From contig JABAKD010000025.1 in assembly GCA_012845835.1 (NCBI GenBank), forward strand, positions 23,731,923 through 23,795,922: DNA of 64,000 nucleotides. Direction: 5' to 3'. This DNA comes from Undaria pinnatifida (Eukaryota > Sar > Phaeophyceae > Laminariales > Alariaceae). The position numbers were made by a program, and so were the translations under genes. Shown one piece after another: positions 24,599 through 36,599 of the stretch. Every line of letters begins with the position of its first letter. Positions within the stretch are counted from its first letter, which is position 1. The notes below the pieces were generated by a model. That model was not told the DNA's origin. It ran no database searches and saw nothing but the letters and a program-made list of their open reading frames with translations.

Positions 24599-25150
24599 TC
24601 ACACACGCATATACCGTGGGCACCATCGCAAAGGCAAGAGCTTAACGCACGGCTGCCGTTGCACCGCTGTTGCGGTACCGCCGACGCAAAATATGCTGAA
24701 TTTTTCTTCGCTGCAGGGCCGAGCGGTTGTTTTTGAACACATTAGCACCCATGTTTTCGATTGTTTTGACTTTGTGTGTATGCCTACAATATGACAGCAT
24801 GCCCTCCACTCAATATTTGCAAGGGAGAACCCACAGAAATGTACAGGTACCTTCTGTGCAGTCACAAATGAGCCCGGTGACGTTTGTACCGTGAATGCAC
24901 GAAGTTCAATGCCTGAAAGTGCACCAGCAGAGCAGCAGAGCGAAAACAAGCACGGCCGTAAAAGTTTCGGTGGGCCTAGACTATACCGCTGCTGTATCCT
25001 TCGGATACCTGGTATGCGAGGCTCGATTATGGGTGTGGGGGGATCACAACTAACATGCCGCCAGCTACAACACCCAGGGGCAGAAGACGGTAGGCAGCAA
25101 AGCCAGCGGCAGCCATGAGCAGCTAGAACACGCAGCAAAACGGTTCGCAT
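24599..25150 (-). other. Long open frame, unrecognised
   Basis: There are 183 codons without a stop, rich in Cys, Arg and Ser. The match in duplication copy 1 (about 12570-12780) does not preserve the frame. An overlapping frame contains MAAAGFAAYRLLPLGVVAGG, which would make a plausible membrane segment or signal peptide, but nothing follows it. I regard this as a chance open frame in GC-richer DNA. Confidence 0.12.
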
Positions 25151-25608
25151 GCGTTAAACGTAAAGTCAGCAGGCGTGTCAACCAAAGAACCATTCGTTCA
25201 CGGTATTGTGTTTATACGTACGTCTAAGTTATCTACGGCTGCAAAGGAAGACATGACCGACCGTTTCGTTCATGGTATTTCGTTCTTCCGCAAAAAGGCT
25301 ATCGACGATGACGACCGTGAATCCAGGTGTATATCATTATCTCTGTTGCACGCGATTCCCTTCATTACTCCCCAGTCAGGTGCGTACACCCGCACCAAAT
25401 CTAACTTAAGCCCATGCCAAAATTTGCTTCGTGTATTTTTTTTTTTTTTTTTTTACAGTCTTGTTGAATGATTCCTCGTGTTTGACATTCAACTGCATTC
25501 CGAGTACAGAGAGGCAAATTATTATGAAATGCAAAAATGCAGCATACAAAGGAGGGGCGGGGAGTGTAACACAGTCGTCCCACATTTTTTGTTTGTTTGT
25601 TGTGTTCG

Positions 25609-25876
25609 GACCCAGGCTACGGTAGGGGGGACCCTTTTTGGGCCTTGAATTTCAGTGGCTAGGGGTCACTCGCGCGAGTAACCCCTTTCTATTTTGCGAT
25701 CTTAGGTTTTCTTTACGTTTTATATTGGCGAAATCAATCCGCCATTCAAACGTAATCTAAGCTGCTCCAGAACAACTGCCTAAACCATTTTTATCCGTGA
25801 GGCACAGAGTCACTCGTGCGAGTGGCTCAAACAAACCAGTGAAAACGGGGGTACCCCCCCTACCGTAGCCTTGGTC
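25609..25876 (-). mobile_element. MITE copy 2 (268 bp), flanked by TTCG
   Basis: Same family as 23374-23642 in the opposite orientation. Terminal inverted repeats start GACCCAGGCTACGG and end in the complement ending TTGGTC. Both internal ACTCG..CGAGT hairpins are present. The element is bounded by a 4-bp direct repeat, TTCG at 25605-25608 and 25877-25880. It lies 2 kb from copy 1, head to head. Confidence 0.9.
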
Positions 25877-25977
25877 TTCGATCTTCGCTTAACTGCACCC
25901 ACCCCCTGTTGTGCAGACCATACTAACACTACATGCTTCGAAGTACACGTACTCAAGATTTAATGGTTTCTTAGAGC

Positions 25978-26285
25978 CGGTCGCCCCCGTGGCGTATCAG
26001 GTTATCCTCGAGCCTGGTATAGGCCAGTTTCGTGAGTTCGAGCCCCTCCCGAGTGCATACTCGTTTAAATTCGTGGGGACTTTTCTTGTGCACAAATCGA
26101 CTTGCGGAAAGCGCGAGAGCGTGCGTTGGCAACACTCGATGAAAAATCGGCGTTCAGTGGGATTGTTGAACTCTATGCGCGATAAAAATTGTAGGCAAGA
26201 AGCGGGGGGGGGGAAAGACGACACCTGTGGCAACGGCTTGTCCAGAAGCTGGAAAGTAAAAGTGTGAGGAAGAAAGAAAAAACAG
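25978..26285 (+). mobile_element. tRNA-derived SINE-like repeat, copy 1 (full head)
   Basis: The head shows RNA polymerase III promoter boxes: TGGCGTATCAGG at 25990-26001 (one mismatch to TRGCNNARYNGG) and AGTTCGAGCCC at 26035-26045 (matches RGTTCRANNCC), 33 bp apart. The body shares GACTTGCGGAAAGCGCGAGA, CAGTGGGATTG, ATGCGCGATAAAAATT, GACGACACCTGTGGC and CCAGAAGCTGGAAAGT with 50360-50615 and 58572-58875. It ends AAGTGTG followed by an A-rich tail. The 118-codon frame crossing it is not a gene. Confidence 0.7.
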
Positions 26286-27129
26286 GTTTCGTATTGGTGG
26301 AGACAGTTACTGTAATGTTATGCCGTTTTGAAAACGGTGCAGAATACGTGCGTTTCAGCACCTCCTATGGTGCACCTAATAGTAATCCAGTACACAACGT
26401 TCACGTTCTTTGGACAACTTGGAGAAAAGTACAATTCACCGCTCAATGCAACCTTGTACAAGGCACAAAATCCCAGGGAATCGGTCTCGAGCACCCGCTA
26501 GTGTCGCCACGAGCACCTGACATACCAGCCAGGCATCCGAGACCAGGTCTCGGGTAATATGGGGCTCAGTCCTACTCGGTACCCGTTGTTAGAGGCGGGC
26601 ACGCGGGGAAGCGTCATTCTTATGTGCTGTGCACATTGTTCCCCCGACCTCGTGTTATGGTACATGGTGGACTCGAAGTGCTTCCATAGTCGGAGGTATC
26701 AGTGTGTACCTATATGGTATACACAAAAACCTCCATGGCGAAACTTCAGTGCTCATACATGAGACATCATCCCGACACCTCATGAGATTGCACCTACATG
26801 ATTCTTCCAAGTATATAATATGCTGTTGATACCGTAAACAATATCAAATGTGGCAAGGCCGACGCTCGCATGTCGAGCGCTTCGAAGACAAAACATATTC
26901 CATATGCATTCCGCGATATATATAACCGAGAAATTTGGGTGGTTGACGGCAACTTACGCGAGCAGGCTTGTCTGAACACGTCGGCTCTCAGGAGATTTCG
27001 ACCCACTATTTTATGCCCCCCTTGAAATTTGTTCGAGTCCCTTACGGACACTATCATGACGTATGAAGAGTGGTTTTATATATTATACAAATTGAAATTC
27101 TACAAAGGCTGACAAAGTCATTAAATTGT
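26286..27129. other. No supported feature
   Basis: Short frames only. An 8-bp-arm hairpin (CCGAGACC A GGTCTCGG) at about 26538 has no obvious context. No repeat partner was noticed. Confidence 0.35.
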
Positions 27130-28350
27130 GAGACGCCCCCCCCCCCCCGCCACCCGCCTCCCTTTTTTCTTCATATTTACCCCTCGTTTTCTACGTGTTT
27201 TTCCCCTATCACCGATTAAATAGAAATATACCACATGCCTCCACACACATAAAAGGGATAGTATAACACTGCGGCCGTGTATACCCCCGCCACAAACTCA
27301 CCACCCCCCCCCGGTAGATATACAAGAGACAACGCACCGGATTTCCCCCCCCTCCCTCGCGCTCCTTCTTCCCTCCATGCCTAGCCGATTAAACATAATT
27401 ATGCATGAAATTGTGAACCCCCCCCCCCCCCCCCTCGCTGCCTGATCGATTATAACATGATTTGCCACAGGTTTACACATATGAAAAGTATGTTATAACA
27501 CTGCGACCTTGTATACCCTCGAGATAAACTGTTGGAACCCGCAACCCGCCCCCGCCCTCCTCCGCCCCCGCCCCCACCCAACCCCCCCCCTAACGATGAA
27601 ACAGAAACGATGAAACAAGAAAAGTATGCCATTACACTGCGAACTTGTTTTACCCCCACGCTAATTTAAATACCCCCCCCCCGCCCCCCCTCCCTAACCC
27701 TCATCAACTTACGGTTGAATAGAAATAAACTCAAGAAAAGTATGCCCTCCCCCCCCCCCCTCCCCCCCTTCTCAAGTTACAGGTTTACCCTCCCCCGCTG
27801 CCTGACCCATTAAACATAATTTGCCACAGGTTAACACACATCCTCCCAACGATGAAACAGAAGCGATGAAACAGATAAGTATACCTATACATACTAACGC
27901 TTTCTTGTCAAATTCCCCCCCCCTGTCCCCCCCCTTTCCCCCCCCCCCCCTCCCCCCCCCCCCCCCCCCTTTTTTCTTAAACCCTAGCCTCACTCCGTAT
28001 TTCGATTCAACCCACACCGTGTAGCAAAAAAAATAATACACACATAGCCGAACTATGAAGAGTAACGGTATCATAAGTGTATTATGATACCGATACAACC
28101 CATAGTTGTCAAGGCTGATTACTGCATGTCTATTTTCAGGGATAAATATGCATTTAACCATACTTGACAAAAGCCGCGAGGGGGAACGTTGAAATTCCCA
28201 AACGTCCCTCGCAACTTCGTTTTAGGCCCCCCGAAGCAGTTTTCTCGGCGTACAAAAATACGTACAAAAATACGTTTTGCAGATATATACAACAGCCCCC
28301 CCCCCTTTCCCCCACTGCCCCCCTCCCCCCCCCCCCCCCCCCCCAACCAC
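27130..28350 (+). repeat. Degenerate minisatellite with poly-C runs
   Basis: Units of roughly 100-200 bp repeat the words AAAAGTATG, TAACACTGCG.CC.TGTATACCC, CGATGAAACAG, GCCTGA.C.ATTA and TTTGCCACAGGTT, separated by runs of 8-20 C. Copies are seen near 27255, 27480, 27600, 27720 and 27820. Frames of poly-Pro or poly-Gly character here are low-complexity artefacts. Confidence 0.65.
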
Positions 28351-28359
28351 TGTACACCA

Positions 28360-28745
28360 ATATATATTCGAAAACACGATTCTGATACAATACGATAATG
28401 AAGTCTAGAACATCAAACAAAAAGTACGCGTAGAAAAAACCACGTGGTTGCAAAACAAACAAAACAAAATAATATGTATTCGAAAACACCACCCTGATAC
28501 AACACGATAACCAAACCTAGAACATCAACCAAAACGTACACGTGTAGCAAAAACTACGTGGTTACAAAATAACATGTATTCGAAAATACTGGTCCGAAAC
28601 AACACGATAACAAAGCCTAGAACATAAACCAAAACATATACGTGTAGCATCAAAAACGCGGAAAGCACCACTTTGAAACAATACGATAAACAAGTCTAGA
28701 ATATCAACCAAAACATACGTGAAACAAAAACCACGCAGACACACG
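28360..28745 (+). repeat. Tandem repeat, about 100 bp x 4
   Basis: Four successive units each contain ATTCGAAAA (first three), GATACAA.ACGATAA, GTCTAGAACATCAA or a variant, CAAAACGTACACGTG-like words, and AAACCACG. Starts are near 28362, 28472, 28571 and 28660. It directly follows the poly-C minisatellite. Confidence 0.7.
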
Positions 28746-29399
28746 ACACACTAAAAAAATATCTACGTCCGCATACGAACACCGGTCAAAAGATGGAACC
28801 CATATACCCTGGGTTCCAAATTGAGGTCCCTACGAGTCACAAGCATCACATAGTCCACATAAAGTCTTTACACAAACCTAAAAATGCGTCACAACTGCTC
28901 GTTGCCAAATGACAGGTTCATCAAGAACGCAAGAACAAACAGAACGAGAGGCAGGGTAATCGAAGCAGCGCAAATCATTATAGCATTCGCCCACCACATC
29001 ACCTCCTTCGAAATTGGTTTTGGGTATCAGCGAACTGGGTCCAACGCATGCCCGTAGTGTCTTAGGTGCAGTGAGGAGCGGTAGTAAAAATTAAGTGCGC
29101 TGCTCGATAACCTGTTCCTGACCGTCGGTATACTGAACAATCTTCGGGCGCGTCTTCTCTGTGTCAGGTGTGTGAGGAGTTTCTTTGTCGTTTTTCAAGC
29201 AAGCGGTTGCGTTGGCATATACTACCTGGCTTGATGTAAAGGAAAGGAACACCACTCAGCGACCATCTACTACATGTTAGGGCATGTTTTCATGAACACC
29301 ACTAACAAGAGCACCAGACATGGACGCGACATCTACAGGACTACAACATCTTCGACGACAGTGGGGAGAAAACAGGACGTATAAGCTTACACTATATAT
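28746..29399. other. No supported feature
   Basis: This is AT-balanced unique-looking sequence between two tandem arrays. No open frame of note. Confidence 0.35.
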
Positions 29400-30600
29400 A
29401 GTCTATAATAATGTGAAAATTAAGTACAGACAGGGATGTTAACACTGCGGTAAACCACACGACCAACCTATTACGCAGGGTATCTCGTGCCTCCATCCGC
29501 TTACATGATTGCCTGACAACCTCTACTATTCCAAACGCAGTGGAATGTGCCTAACGAAGTAAAGTCACCCTCGCGTTCAATAGTGGTGACATCGCATGTC
29601 CACGTGAGACAACCTTTACGAAACGCAGTAGCATATGCCTGACGATGTAAAGTCACCCTCGCGTTCAATAGTAGTGACATCGCATATATATGACGTTGCA
29701 TGCCCACCTCAACTGCTGTATTTGTAGGATGTATCTCTGTCTTAGAATTGGCGACCTCAGAGCCCCACAGCGGCACGGTAAAAATCATGGACGTGAAATC
29801 GTACATTTGAGACAATAATGAGTTGAAAAGGAAGCACAGGCAGACCTGATAAAATTGCGATAAACCACACTGCCGACCCATCGCATACCCTCCTGAGACG
29901 ACCTCTACGAAACACTGTACCATTTACCTCACGAATTGAAATCACCCTCGCGATCAATAGTGATGACATCGCATATATATGACATCACGTACCCACCTCG
30001 CCTGATGTATTTGTAGGACGTATCTTTGACTTAAAATTGACGACCGCAGAGCCCCACATCGATAAGGTACAATCATAGGCGTGAAACCGTACATTTATTT
30101 GAGAAAAAAATAATTTGGAAAAGGAAGCACAGGCAGATGTGTTTAAATTGCGGTAAACAACCTTACCAACCCATTACGTAGGGTATTTCGTACATAACGT
30201 CTGCATGATCGCCTCCCAACCTATGCCAAGCGAAGTATTACTAACGAGGTAACGTAATTGAGCGCGTGTACACCAAGTATGACTAACGAGGTAACGTAAT
30301 TGAGCACATACATGTATACCAAGCGTTCCTTAAACTGACGATTCGCATCCCTCCCTCTAATGCTCAATGGCGGAGACAGTACATGGCCACATACATCACC
30401 TCGCATGCTGTATTTGGCAATACGTATCTCTTTCGTATAATTAGCGATGTCAGAAAATAATGGTAACTGTATGATGATGGTGACAAACAGTGCATGACCA
30501 CATCACCTCGCCTGTTGTATTTGACAATACGTATCTCTTTCTTATAATTAGCGATGTCAGAAAATAATGGTACCTACAAATATTCTATAAAATATTCTAG
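29400..30600 (+). repeat. Irregular tandem array with units of about 290 bp
   Basis: A block with AAGCACAGGCAGA, GCGGTAAACCACAC and CCCATTACG..GGGTAT appears at about 29420, 29832 and 30125. A second block with AAAGTCACCCTCGCG, CAATAGTG and GTGACATCGCATATATATGA appears at about 29565, 29650 and 29942. A third with GTATTTG.CAATACGTATCTCTTTC and AGCGATGTCAGAAAATAATGG appears at about 30410 and 30518. The right part (30180-30720) recurs inverted at 54590-55020. Confidence 0.7.
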
Positions 30601-31140
30601 CTTTTGATCGATGTATCATACAACAACAAATTATGAAGATTTAACACGTTATTTACTACACTTAAACACTGGGTTGCATGCTGCATCTAACATCAAACCT
30701 TCTAGAATAGGAAACATTACAAGCCAGATGATATAAAGGGATGTCTTATTGCTTCAATCGTCAGGTTTGTCCCCTTATAGAATTTATAGTTTCCGCGCAC
30801 ATATTGATGTGTCCCGCCCCCCGCCCCCCCTCCCCCTCCCCTCCCCCTCCACTCACCCATCTTGTTCTTAAAATAAACCCAACCCTCCCCCTCCGCCTCT
30901 CCGTCCCCCGATCCCCCCCCCCTTCTGCCTAGCTTGTCCAAACGCCCCACTCATAATCAAAATCGGCCTGAGAAACAAACACCTATACGCAGTTGATATC
31001 ACGTCATTATCTTTCTGACCATCCATGACGTAGATTTCAACTATTTTTCCCCCAACCTCCCCCAACCGCCCCCCTCCAACGCCCCCTCTTTTCCGACCAC
31101 CTGCACGATCGCCTAGACCTAGCACCACGCGTATAACAAG
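30600..31140 (-). mobile_element. Foldback-family body linked to array tail
   Basis: The tail sequence (30600-30720: ACACGTT..TTAC.ACAC, GGTTGCAT, ACATCTAAC) is followed by foldback-family blocks in reverse orientation: TTATAGTTTCCGCGCACA, CAAACGCCCCAC, GATATCAC..CATTATCTTTC and CGCCTAGACCTAGCACCACG, broken by C-rich runs. The same junction occurs inverted at 54400-54740, so tail and body belong to one larger unit. Confidence 0.6.
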
Positions 31141-31985
31141 CTGCTACATATCTTTGATCTCACAGCCGAAGTGTATTTGAATATTATTTGCCACCTAAAC
31201 CTCCCAAAAAATCTCCCCCCCCCCCCCCTCCCCCCCTCTTGCCCTCCCTTACTCAAACGCCCCACCAAAAAATCGAAATCCGCCACATTAATAAACACGT
31301 CACGCACAGGATATCACCTCATTATCTTTCGAGAGCCATCCATGCCGCTGTGTCCCCCCCCCCCCCCCCCGCCTCGAACACCCCCTTCTTCCCCATCACC
31401 CGCACCATCGCCTAGACATGGCACCACTCGTATAACAAACCCCTCACCTAAAGCCCTTCCTCCCCCCCCCCCCCCCCCCCCTACCCCCCCCCCCCCTCCA
31501 ACGCCCCCTCTTTTCCGACCACCTGCACGATCGCGTAGACCTAGCACCACGCGTATAACAAGCTGCTACATACCTTTGATCTCACAGCCGAAGTGTATTT
31601 GAATATTATTTGTTACCTAAACCTCCTAAAAAATCTCCCCCTCCTCCCCCCCCCCCCCCTCTTGCTCTCCCTTACTCAAACGCCCCACCAAAATATCGAA
31701 ATACGCCACATTAATAAACACTTCACGCACAGGATATCACCTCATTATCTTTCAAGAGCCATCCATGCCGCCGTGTCCCCCCCCCCCCCCCCCCCCGCCT
31801 CGAACGCCCCCTTCTTCCCCATCACCCGCACCATCGCCTAGACCTAGCACCACACGTATAACAAAACCCTCACCTAAAGCCCTTCCTCCCCCTCCGCCCC
31901 CCACCCGCCCCCACACTCCCCTCCTCCCCCCGAACCCATCCCAACTCCACCCCCTCGAACACTCCACCATCTTCTTTACTCACTG
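31141..31985 (-). mobile_element. Foldback-family blocks, locally duplicated (about 422-bp period)
   Basis: Two successive blocks begin CTGCTACATA.CTTTGATCTC (31141 and 31563). They run through AGTGTATTTGAATATTATTTG, CCTAAACCTCC, a C run, AAACGCCCCACC, TTAATAAACAC, AGGATATCACCTCATTATC and GCCTAGAC. They differ at only a few positions outside the C runs, indicating a recent local duplication. Confidence 0.7.
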
Positions 31986-33632
31986 ATTGTACGACTTACC
32001 CCAGGATATACATGATAAACTGATGTATTATTTCAAAAACCGTCACATATATCCCCTCAAAATAATGTGTAGTTTCCAGGCACATATTGAGCTGCCCCCC
32101 CCGCCCCTCCCCCCCCCCCCCCCGCCCCCAGTAATATACTGGTGCCAAAACCGTCAGATTTATCCCCTCGAAAGGATTTATAGCTTACATGCACAAATTG
32201 CCCCCTTCCCCCCCCCCCCCCCCCCCCCTCCAAACCCGCTCGCTTTCGATCAAAACCAGGCCCCCACGTCCTTCAAAACTCCGCCCCACCCCCCTCACCG
32301 GTTATTCGACTTAAAAGATTCACTTGATAAAAGGATACATTTCCCTTCACAGCTGTCAGATTTTGTCCCCCTCAGAAACGGATTATATAGTTTCCGCGCA
32401 CAGGCTGACTAAAATCATCCTGTTGACCCTGATAGCTACACTGTAGTCGTAAGGGGAGTCGCCGACCTATATCCTTAATGAAGACACACAACTCGTAATG
32501 CGCGCGATCGGAGTATCACACACAGCTTGCAAATATGAGTTTCGACGAAATCTTCGATCTCACAGCAGGAGTGTATTTTCATTTTTTATAATATATATAT
32601 ACATATATATACCACCTCAAAAATCTCCCCCACCCCTCTTGCCCTCCCTTACTCAAACGCCCCACCAAATATCGAGATCCGCCACATTAATAAACACTTC
32701 ACGCACATGATATCACCTCATTATCTTTCGAGAGCCATCCATGCCGCTGTGTTCCCCTCCCCCCCCCCCGCCTCGAACGCCCCTTCTTCCCCATCACCCG
32801 CACCATCGCCTAGACCTAGCACCACACGTATAACAAACCCCTCACCTAAAGCCCTTCCACCCCCCCCCCCCACCCCCCCCCCCCCACCCCCCCCCCGCCC
32901 CCCCCCCCCGCCCCCACACCCCCCACCTCCCCCCCAACCCATCCCAACCCCACCCCCTCGAACACTCCACCCTCTCTTTACTCATTGATTGTACGACTTA
33001 TTCCAGGATATACATGATAAACTGATGTATTATTTCAAAAACCGTCACATTTATCCCCTCAAATTATTATATAGTTTCCAGGCACATATTGAGCTGCCCC
33101 CCCCCGCCCCCGCCCCCCCCCCCCCCTCCCCAATCCCCCCCCCCCCCGGCCCCCAATAATATACTGGTGCCAAAACCGTCAGATTTATCCCCTTGAAAGG
33201 ATTTATAGCTTACATGCACAAATTGCCCCATTTCCCCCCCCCCCCCTCCAAACCCGCTCGCTTTTGATCAAAACCAGGCCCCCGCGTCCTTCAAAACTCC
33301 GCCCCACCCCCCTCACCGGTTGTTCGACCTACAAGATGCACTTGATAAAAGGATACATTTCCCTTCACAGCTATCAGATTTTGTCCCCCTCAGAAACGGG
33401 TTATATAGTTTGCGCGCACAGCCTGACTAAAATCATCCTGTTGACCGTGATAGCTACACTGTAGTTGTAAGGGGAGTCGCCGACCTATATCCTTAATGAG
33501 GACACACAACTCGTAATGCGCGCGATCGGAGTATCACACACAGCTTGCAAAGATCAGATGAGTTTCGACGAAATCTTCGACCTCACAGCTGGAGTGTATT
33601 TCCATTTTTTATAATATAGATATATACCCCGC
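31986..33632 (-). mobile_element. Two near-identical foldback blocks in tandem (about 1.0-kb period)
   Basis: TTGTACGACTTA..CCAGGATA occurs at 31986 and 32989. TTATAGCTTACATGCACAAA occurs at about 32169 and 33190. Each block ends at the family terminus AGCTTGCAAA.AT...GAGTTTCGACGAAATC, CACAGC.GGAGTGTATTT and TTTTTTATAATAT (32590 and 33615). The copies are almost the same apart from C-run lengths. The second has a small GATCA insertion before GATGAG-like sequence, shared with the copy at 34.3 kb. Confidence 0.75.
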
Positions 33633-33989
33633 CCTAGACGCTATGCCTTGGAACCACAGCACATACATTAAGCATTAAACGTTGTTTTATAATCAATTCC
33701 ATGCTCTTGAACGTGCTGAGGTTGAAGTTAAGCACGCACAACATTACGTAAGCACGCACGCTACACCACGTGTTTGTCACCAACTAGTTCTAGTTCTATA
33801 TATCGCGGATCGTTGCAGCACGTAGTACGTTAATGCACGGGTGATATCGATGGTGAACAGACGATCCACGCACACGCACGAGTATCGGTGGTTGACGGGT
33901 TATGTCGTGCTCAAGGCACGCGCAAGAATACGAACGTATATATATAATAATATATAGTAAAACACTATATATAGGCTTGAACATATAAC
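33633..33989. other. Non-repeat spacer between foldback copies
   Basis: About 360 bp unlike the surrounding C-rich blocks. It has AT-rich dinucleotide runs near 33940 and repeated ACGCACGC-type words near 33740-33760. No gene is seen. Confidence 0.4.
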
Positions 33990-34385
33990 ACATAACCCCC
34001 CCCCCCCCCCTCCAAACCCGCTCGCTTTTGATCAAAACCAGGCCCCCACGTCCTTCAAACTACGCCCCACCCCCCTCACCGGTTATTCGACCTACAAGAT
34101 TCACTTGATAAAATGATACATTTCCCTTCACAGCTGTCAGATTTTGTCCCCCTCAGAAACAGGTTTTATAGTTTCCGCGCACAGACTGACTAAAATCACC
34201 CTGTTGATTCTGATAGCTACACTGTAGTTGTAAGGGGAGTCGCCGACCTATATCCTTAATGAGGACACACAACTCGTAGTGCGCGCGATCGGAGTATCAC
34301 ACACAGCTTGCAAAGATCAGATGAGTTTCGACGAAATCTTCGATCTCACAGCTGGAGTGTATTTTCATTTTTTATAATAAAACCA
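33990..34385 (-). mobile_element. Foldback-family copy, right half
   Basis: It runs from a C tract through CCGCTCGCTTTTGATCAAAA, GGCCCCCACGTCCTTCAAA, ACCGGTTATTCGACCTACAA, CAGCTGTCAGATTTTGTCCC, GGAGTCGCCGACCTATATCC and GATCGGAGTATCACACACAG to the terminus CACAGCTGGAGTGTATTTTC. It is nearly identical to 33240-33632, including the GATCAGATGAG variant. Confidence 0.8.
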
Positions 34386-34559
34386 AAATACCATATACGA
34401 TACACATCGAACAATATGTTTTATCCCTGAGCACGAGCATTATATCCATGTTTCGCATCTGGCTCTCGTATTTTCTTGAACGTATGGTAAATCACCCATA
34501 TCGTGGCACCACAAGATATTAAAAAACTGTTTACGAGTTTGTCGTAGGTTTCTGTGGCG

Positions 34560-35300
34560 TGAAGGTTTCGTCACCATATATACCAACCACCCTTTTTCTT
34601 TTCCTCGCTCTCTCTTGATCAAACGCCTCACCTGATATCGGAATCCGACAGAATAACTACCGCTTCCACGCCCTGGATATCACCTCATTATCTTTTTCAA
34701 AATGTCCAGGCCGCTGCTGCAATTCCTTCACCCCCCCGCCCCCAACGCCCGCTACTTCCCCACCGCCCGCACCATCGCCCAGACCTAGCTCCAGGCGTAT
34801 AGCAAACCCCTACATCTATGCGACCTAAAGCCCCCCCCCCACACACACTCACACACGCACACCCCCCGCCTCTCCTCCACAATAAAAAAAAAAAGTTTCC
34901 ACGCAAAAATTAAGCTGTCCCACCTGTCCCTCCCCGCCTCCCCACCTCGGGCCCCCCTTTCTATCAAAAATAGGCCCTCACACCCAAAAAAAAATTGCCC
35001 TCCCCTCACCGGTTATTCGACTTACAGGATTCGCTTGTTAAAGTTATTTTTTTTCTTCCACAGCTGTCAGATTTTGTGCCCCTCAGAAACGGGTTATTTA
35101 GTTTCGTTGCACAGACCGCCTAACATCACCCGCTCGACCCTGATTGCCAAACCGCAGTTGCAAGGGGAGTCGCCGACCTATATCCTTAACAAAGACACGC
35201 AACCCGTAATACCCGCGATCCGAGTGTATCACAAACTGCTCGCGAAGATGAGTTAATACGAAGTATCCTATATCACAGCTGTAGGGAAAACATTTTTTTT
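34560..35300 (-). mobile_element. Older foldback-family copy
   Basis: Same block order as 44811-45575: CTCTTGATCAAACGCC, GATATCACCTCATTATCTTT, a C-rich block, GCCCAGACCTAGC, ACCGGTTATTCGACTTACAG, CCACAGCTGTCAGATTTTG, GGAGTCGCCGACCTATATCC, and a mutated terminus ending near CACAGCTGTAGGG. It is more diverged than its neighbours. Confidence 0.7.
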
Positions 35301-36599
35301 TTCAATATACCAACAGGCGGCATTCGGCAACCTTACAAAATATCATTCGTAGCGAAAGTTCCCAATGGAAAAAATCGTTCAAACCTCGAATACTAAAATG
35401 CAATGAAACCATTATTTTGTCAGTCAACAGAAGACGTCTATCTATGCAGTTGCAGATATATCCCGTAGGCGTTCAGAGCTTTCAAGGGTGGCCCGTTCAT
35501 GAGCGCTGTCCTCCGTGCCTATGTTACCTCTGACCGTCGTACTCAAAGACTGTTGGCACACACAAATACGTCGAAAAAGACCCACGCAATGTATCATGCC
35601 GAATAACCAGTTGTTACCGCCTTCCGTGTTGTGACCACATCTCGCTCTGCTTTGGCATTTCAAGTGTTCGGCCAAGGATATTTCAACCTAGGCGTTTTGT
35701 TTGTGACAGGCAGCAAACATTATTACCATCACGCATGACATTATAAGTGTTTGTATGTGGGCAGAACTCAATGAAAACATGCGATAAAACACTGTTCCCT
35801 TGCATTTGGTCCTTCCTGTTACAATCACTATCTTTCAAGCCACGCTTGTCAAAGGTTTCCGGAAAATTTGATTTTGGTCTAACGTCGGCACAGACGAAAA
35901 CAATGCTGCTCTGGTTGTGGCTGGTGCAGGTGGCATGAAAGCGCCATTAGCGCTCTATCATTCCCTTTTATCCAAACCAGTTACGCAATGATCGCATTGC
36001 ATGTCTGACATTCGTCTGGTTGCTTCAATAGTTTATCGCGTATGTCCTTCGGCAAAAAAACATGTACGCCATGTTCCGCCAGAGGGATATTTACTGACGG
36101 CCTGAACGCCGACGTAGACTTGTGCTCCCCGAGAGTGCAAAACCAGACATACCTGTGGTGATCTGCTTAAGTCCTCTTGTCATGTACGTATACACACTTC
36201 ATGAAGGAGGGTTAATCTCGCGCGACGTTTACCTCGTGAACGCTTCATCCCCTACACGTTCACGAATCGAACGGTAGTAACTTTTATTTTTTCTTCTTTC
36301 AAAAAAATGGGAACGGCGCCTAAAATGAGAAAGGAAGAGTTTTTTGGAAATCAAACCAATTGTGTACAACTCTAAGAAAAAGGGTTGACCCTTCTGTGGG
36401 GCTGTACGGTAGCCTTCGAATAAACTGTCGCTCAGGCTGGAAGGCCTCTGCATCGCCACGGTAGCCAGCATCTACAGAAATCACAATAGAGCCAGCGTAA
36501 ATCGCTTCCTGCGCCCACCCGAATGCACGAGATGGAGCGTGATCGTTCTGACGAGCTCCTCTCTCAGGGCTGGCCAAGAAGCCATCTCACGGTAGGGTT
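35301..36599. other. No supported feature
   Basis: Unique-looking sequence. Frames reach 85 codons at most, overlap each other and carry no motif. Confidence 0.4.

Larger units (their letters stand above)
14700..24900. repeat. Tandem segmental duplication, copy 2
   Basis: Partner of 3300-12960. It carries gene B in the same strand and relative position as gene A. Differences from copy 1 include degenerate satellite DNA at 15.95-17.26 kb and a MITE at 23374-23642. Copy 1 has the sequence CAGCGGCAACGCGGGC around 11934, which looks like the MITE-free site. Confidence 0.7.

Noticed and set aside
25911-26267. 118-codon plus-strand frame
   Set aside because: It crosses the SINE-like repeat. The other two copies of the repeat do not keep the frame.
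31171-32988. Proline-rich proteins on the plus strand (up to 143 codons) in the C-rich cluster
   Set aside because: The reading is dictated by C runs inside foldback elements. Frames shift freely with run length between copies.
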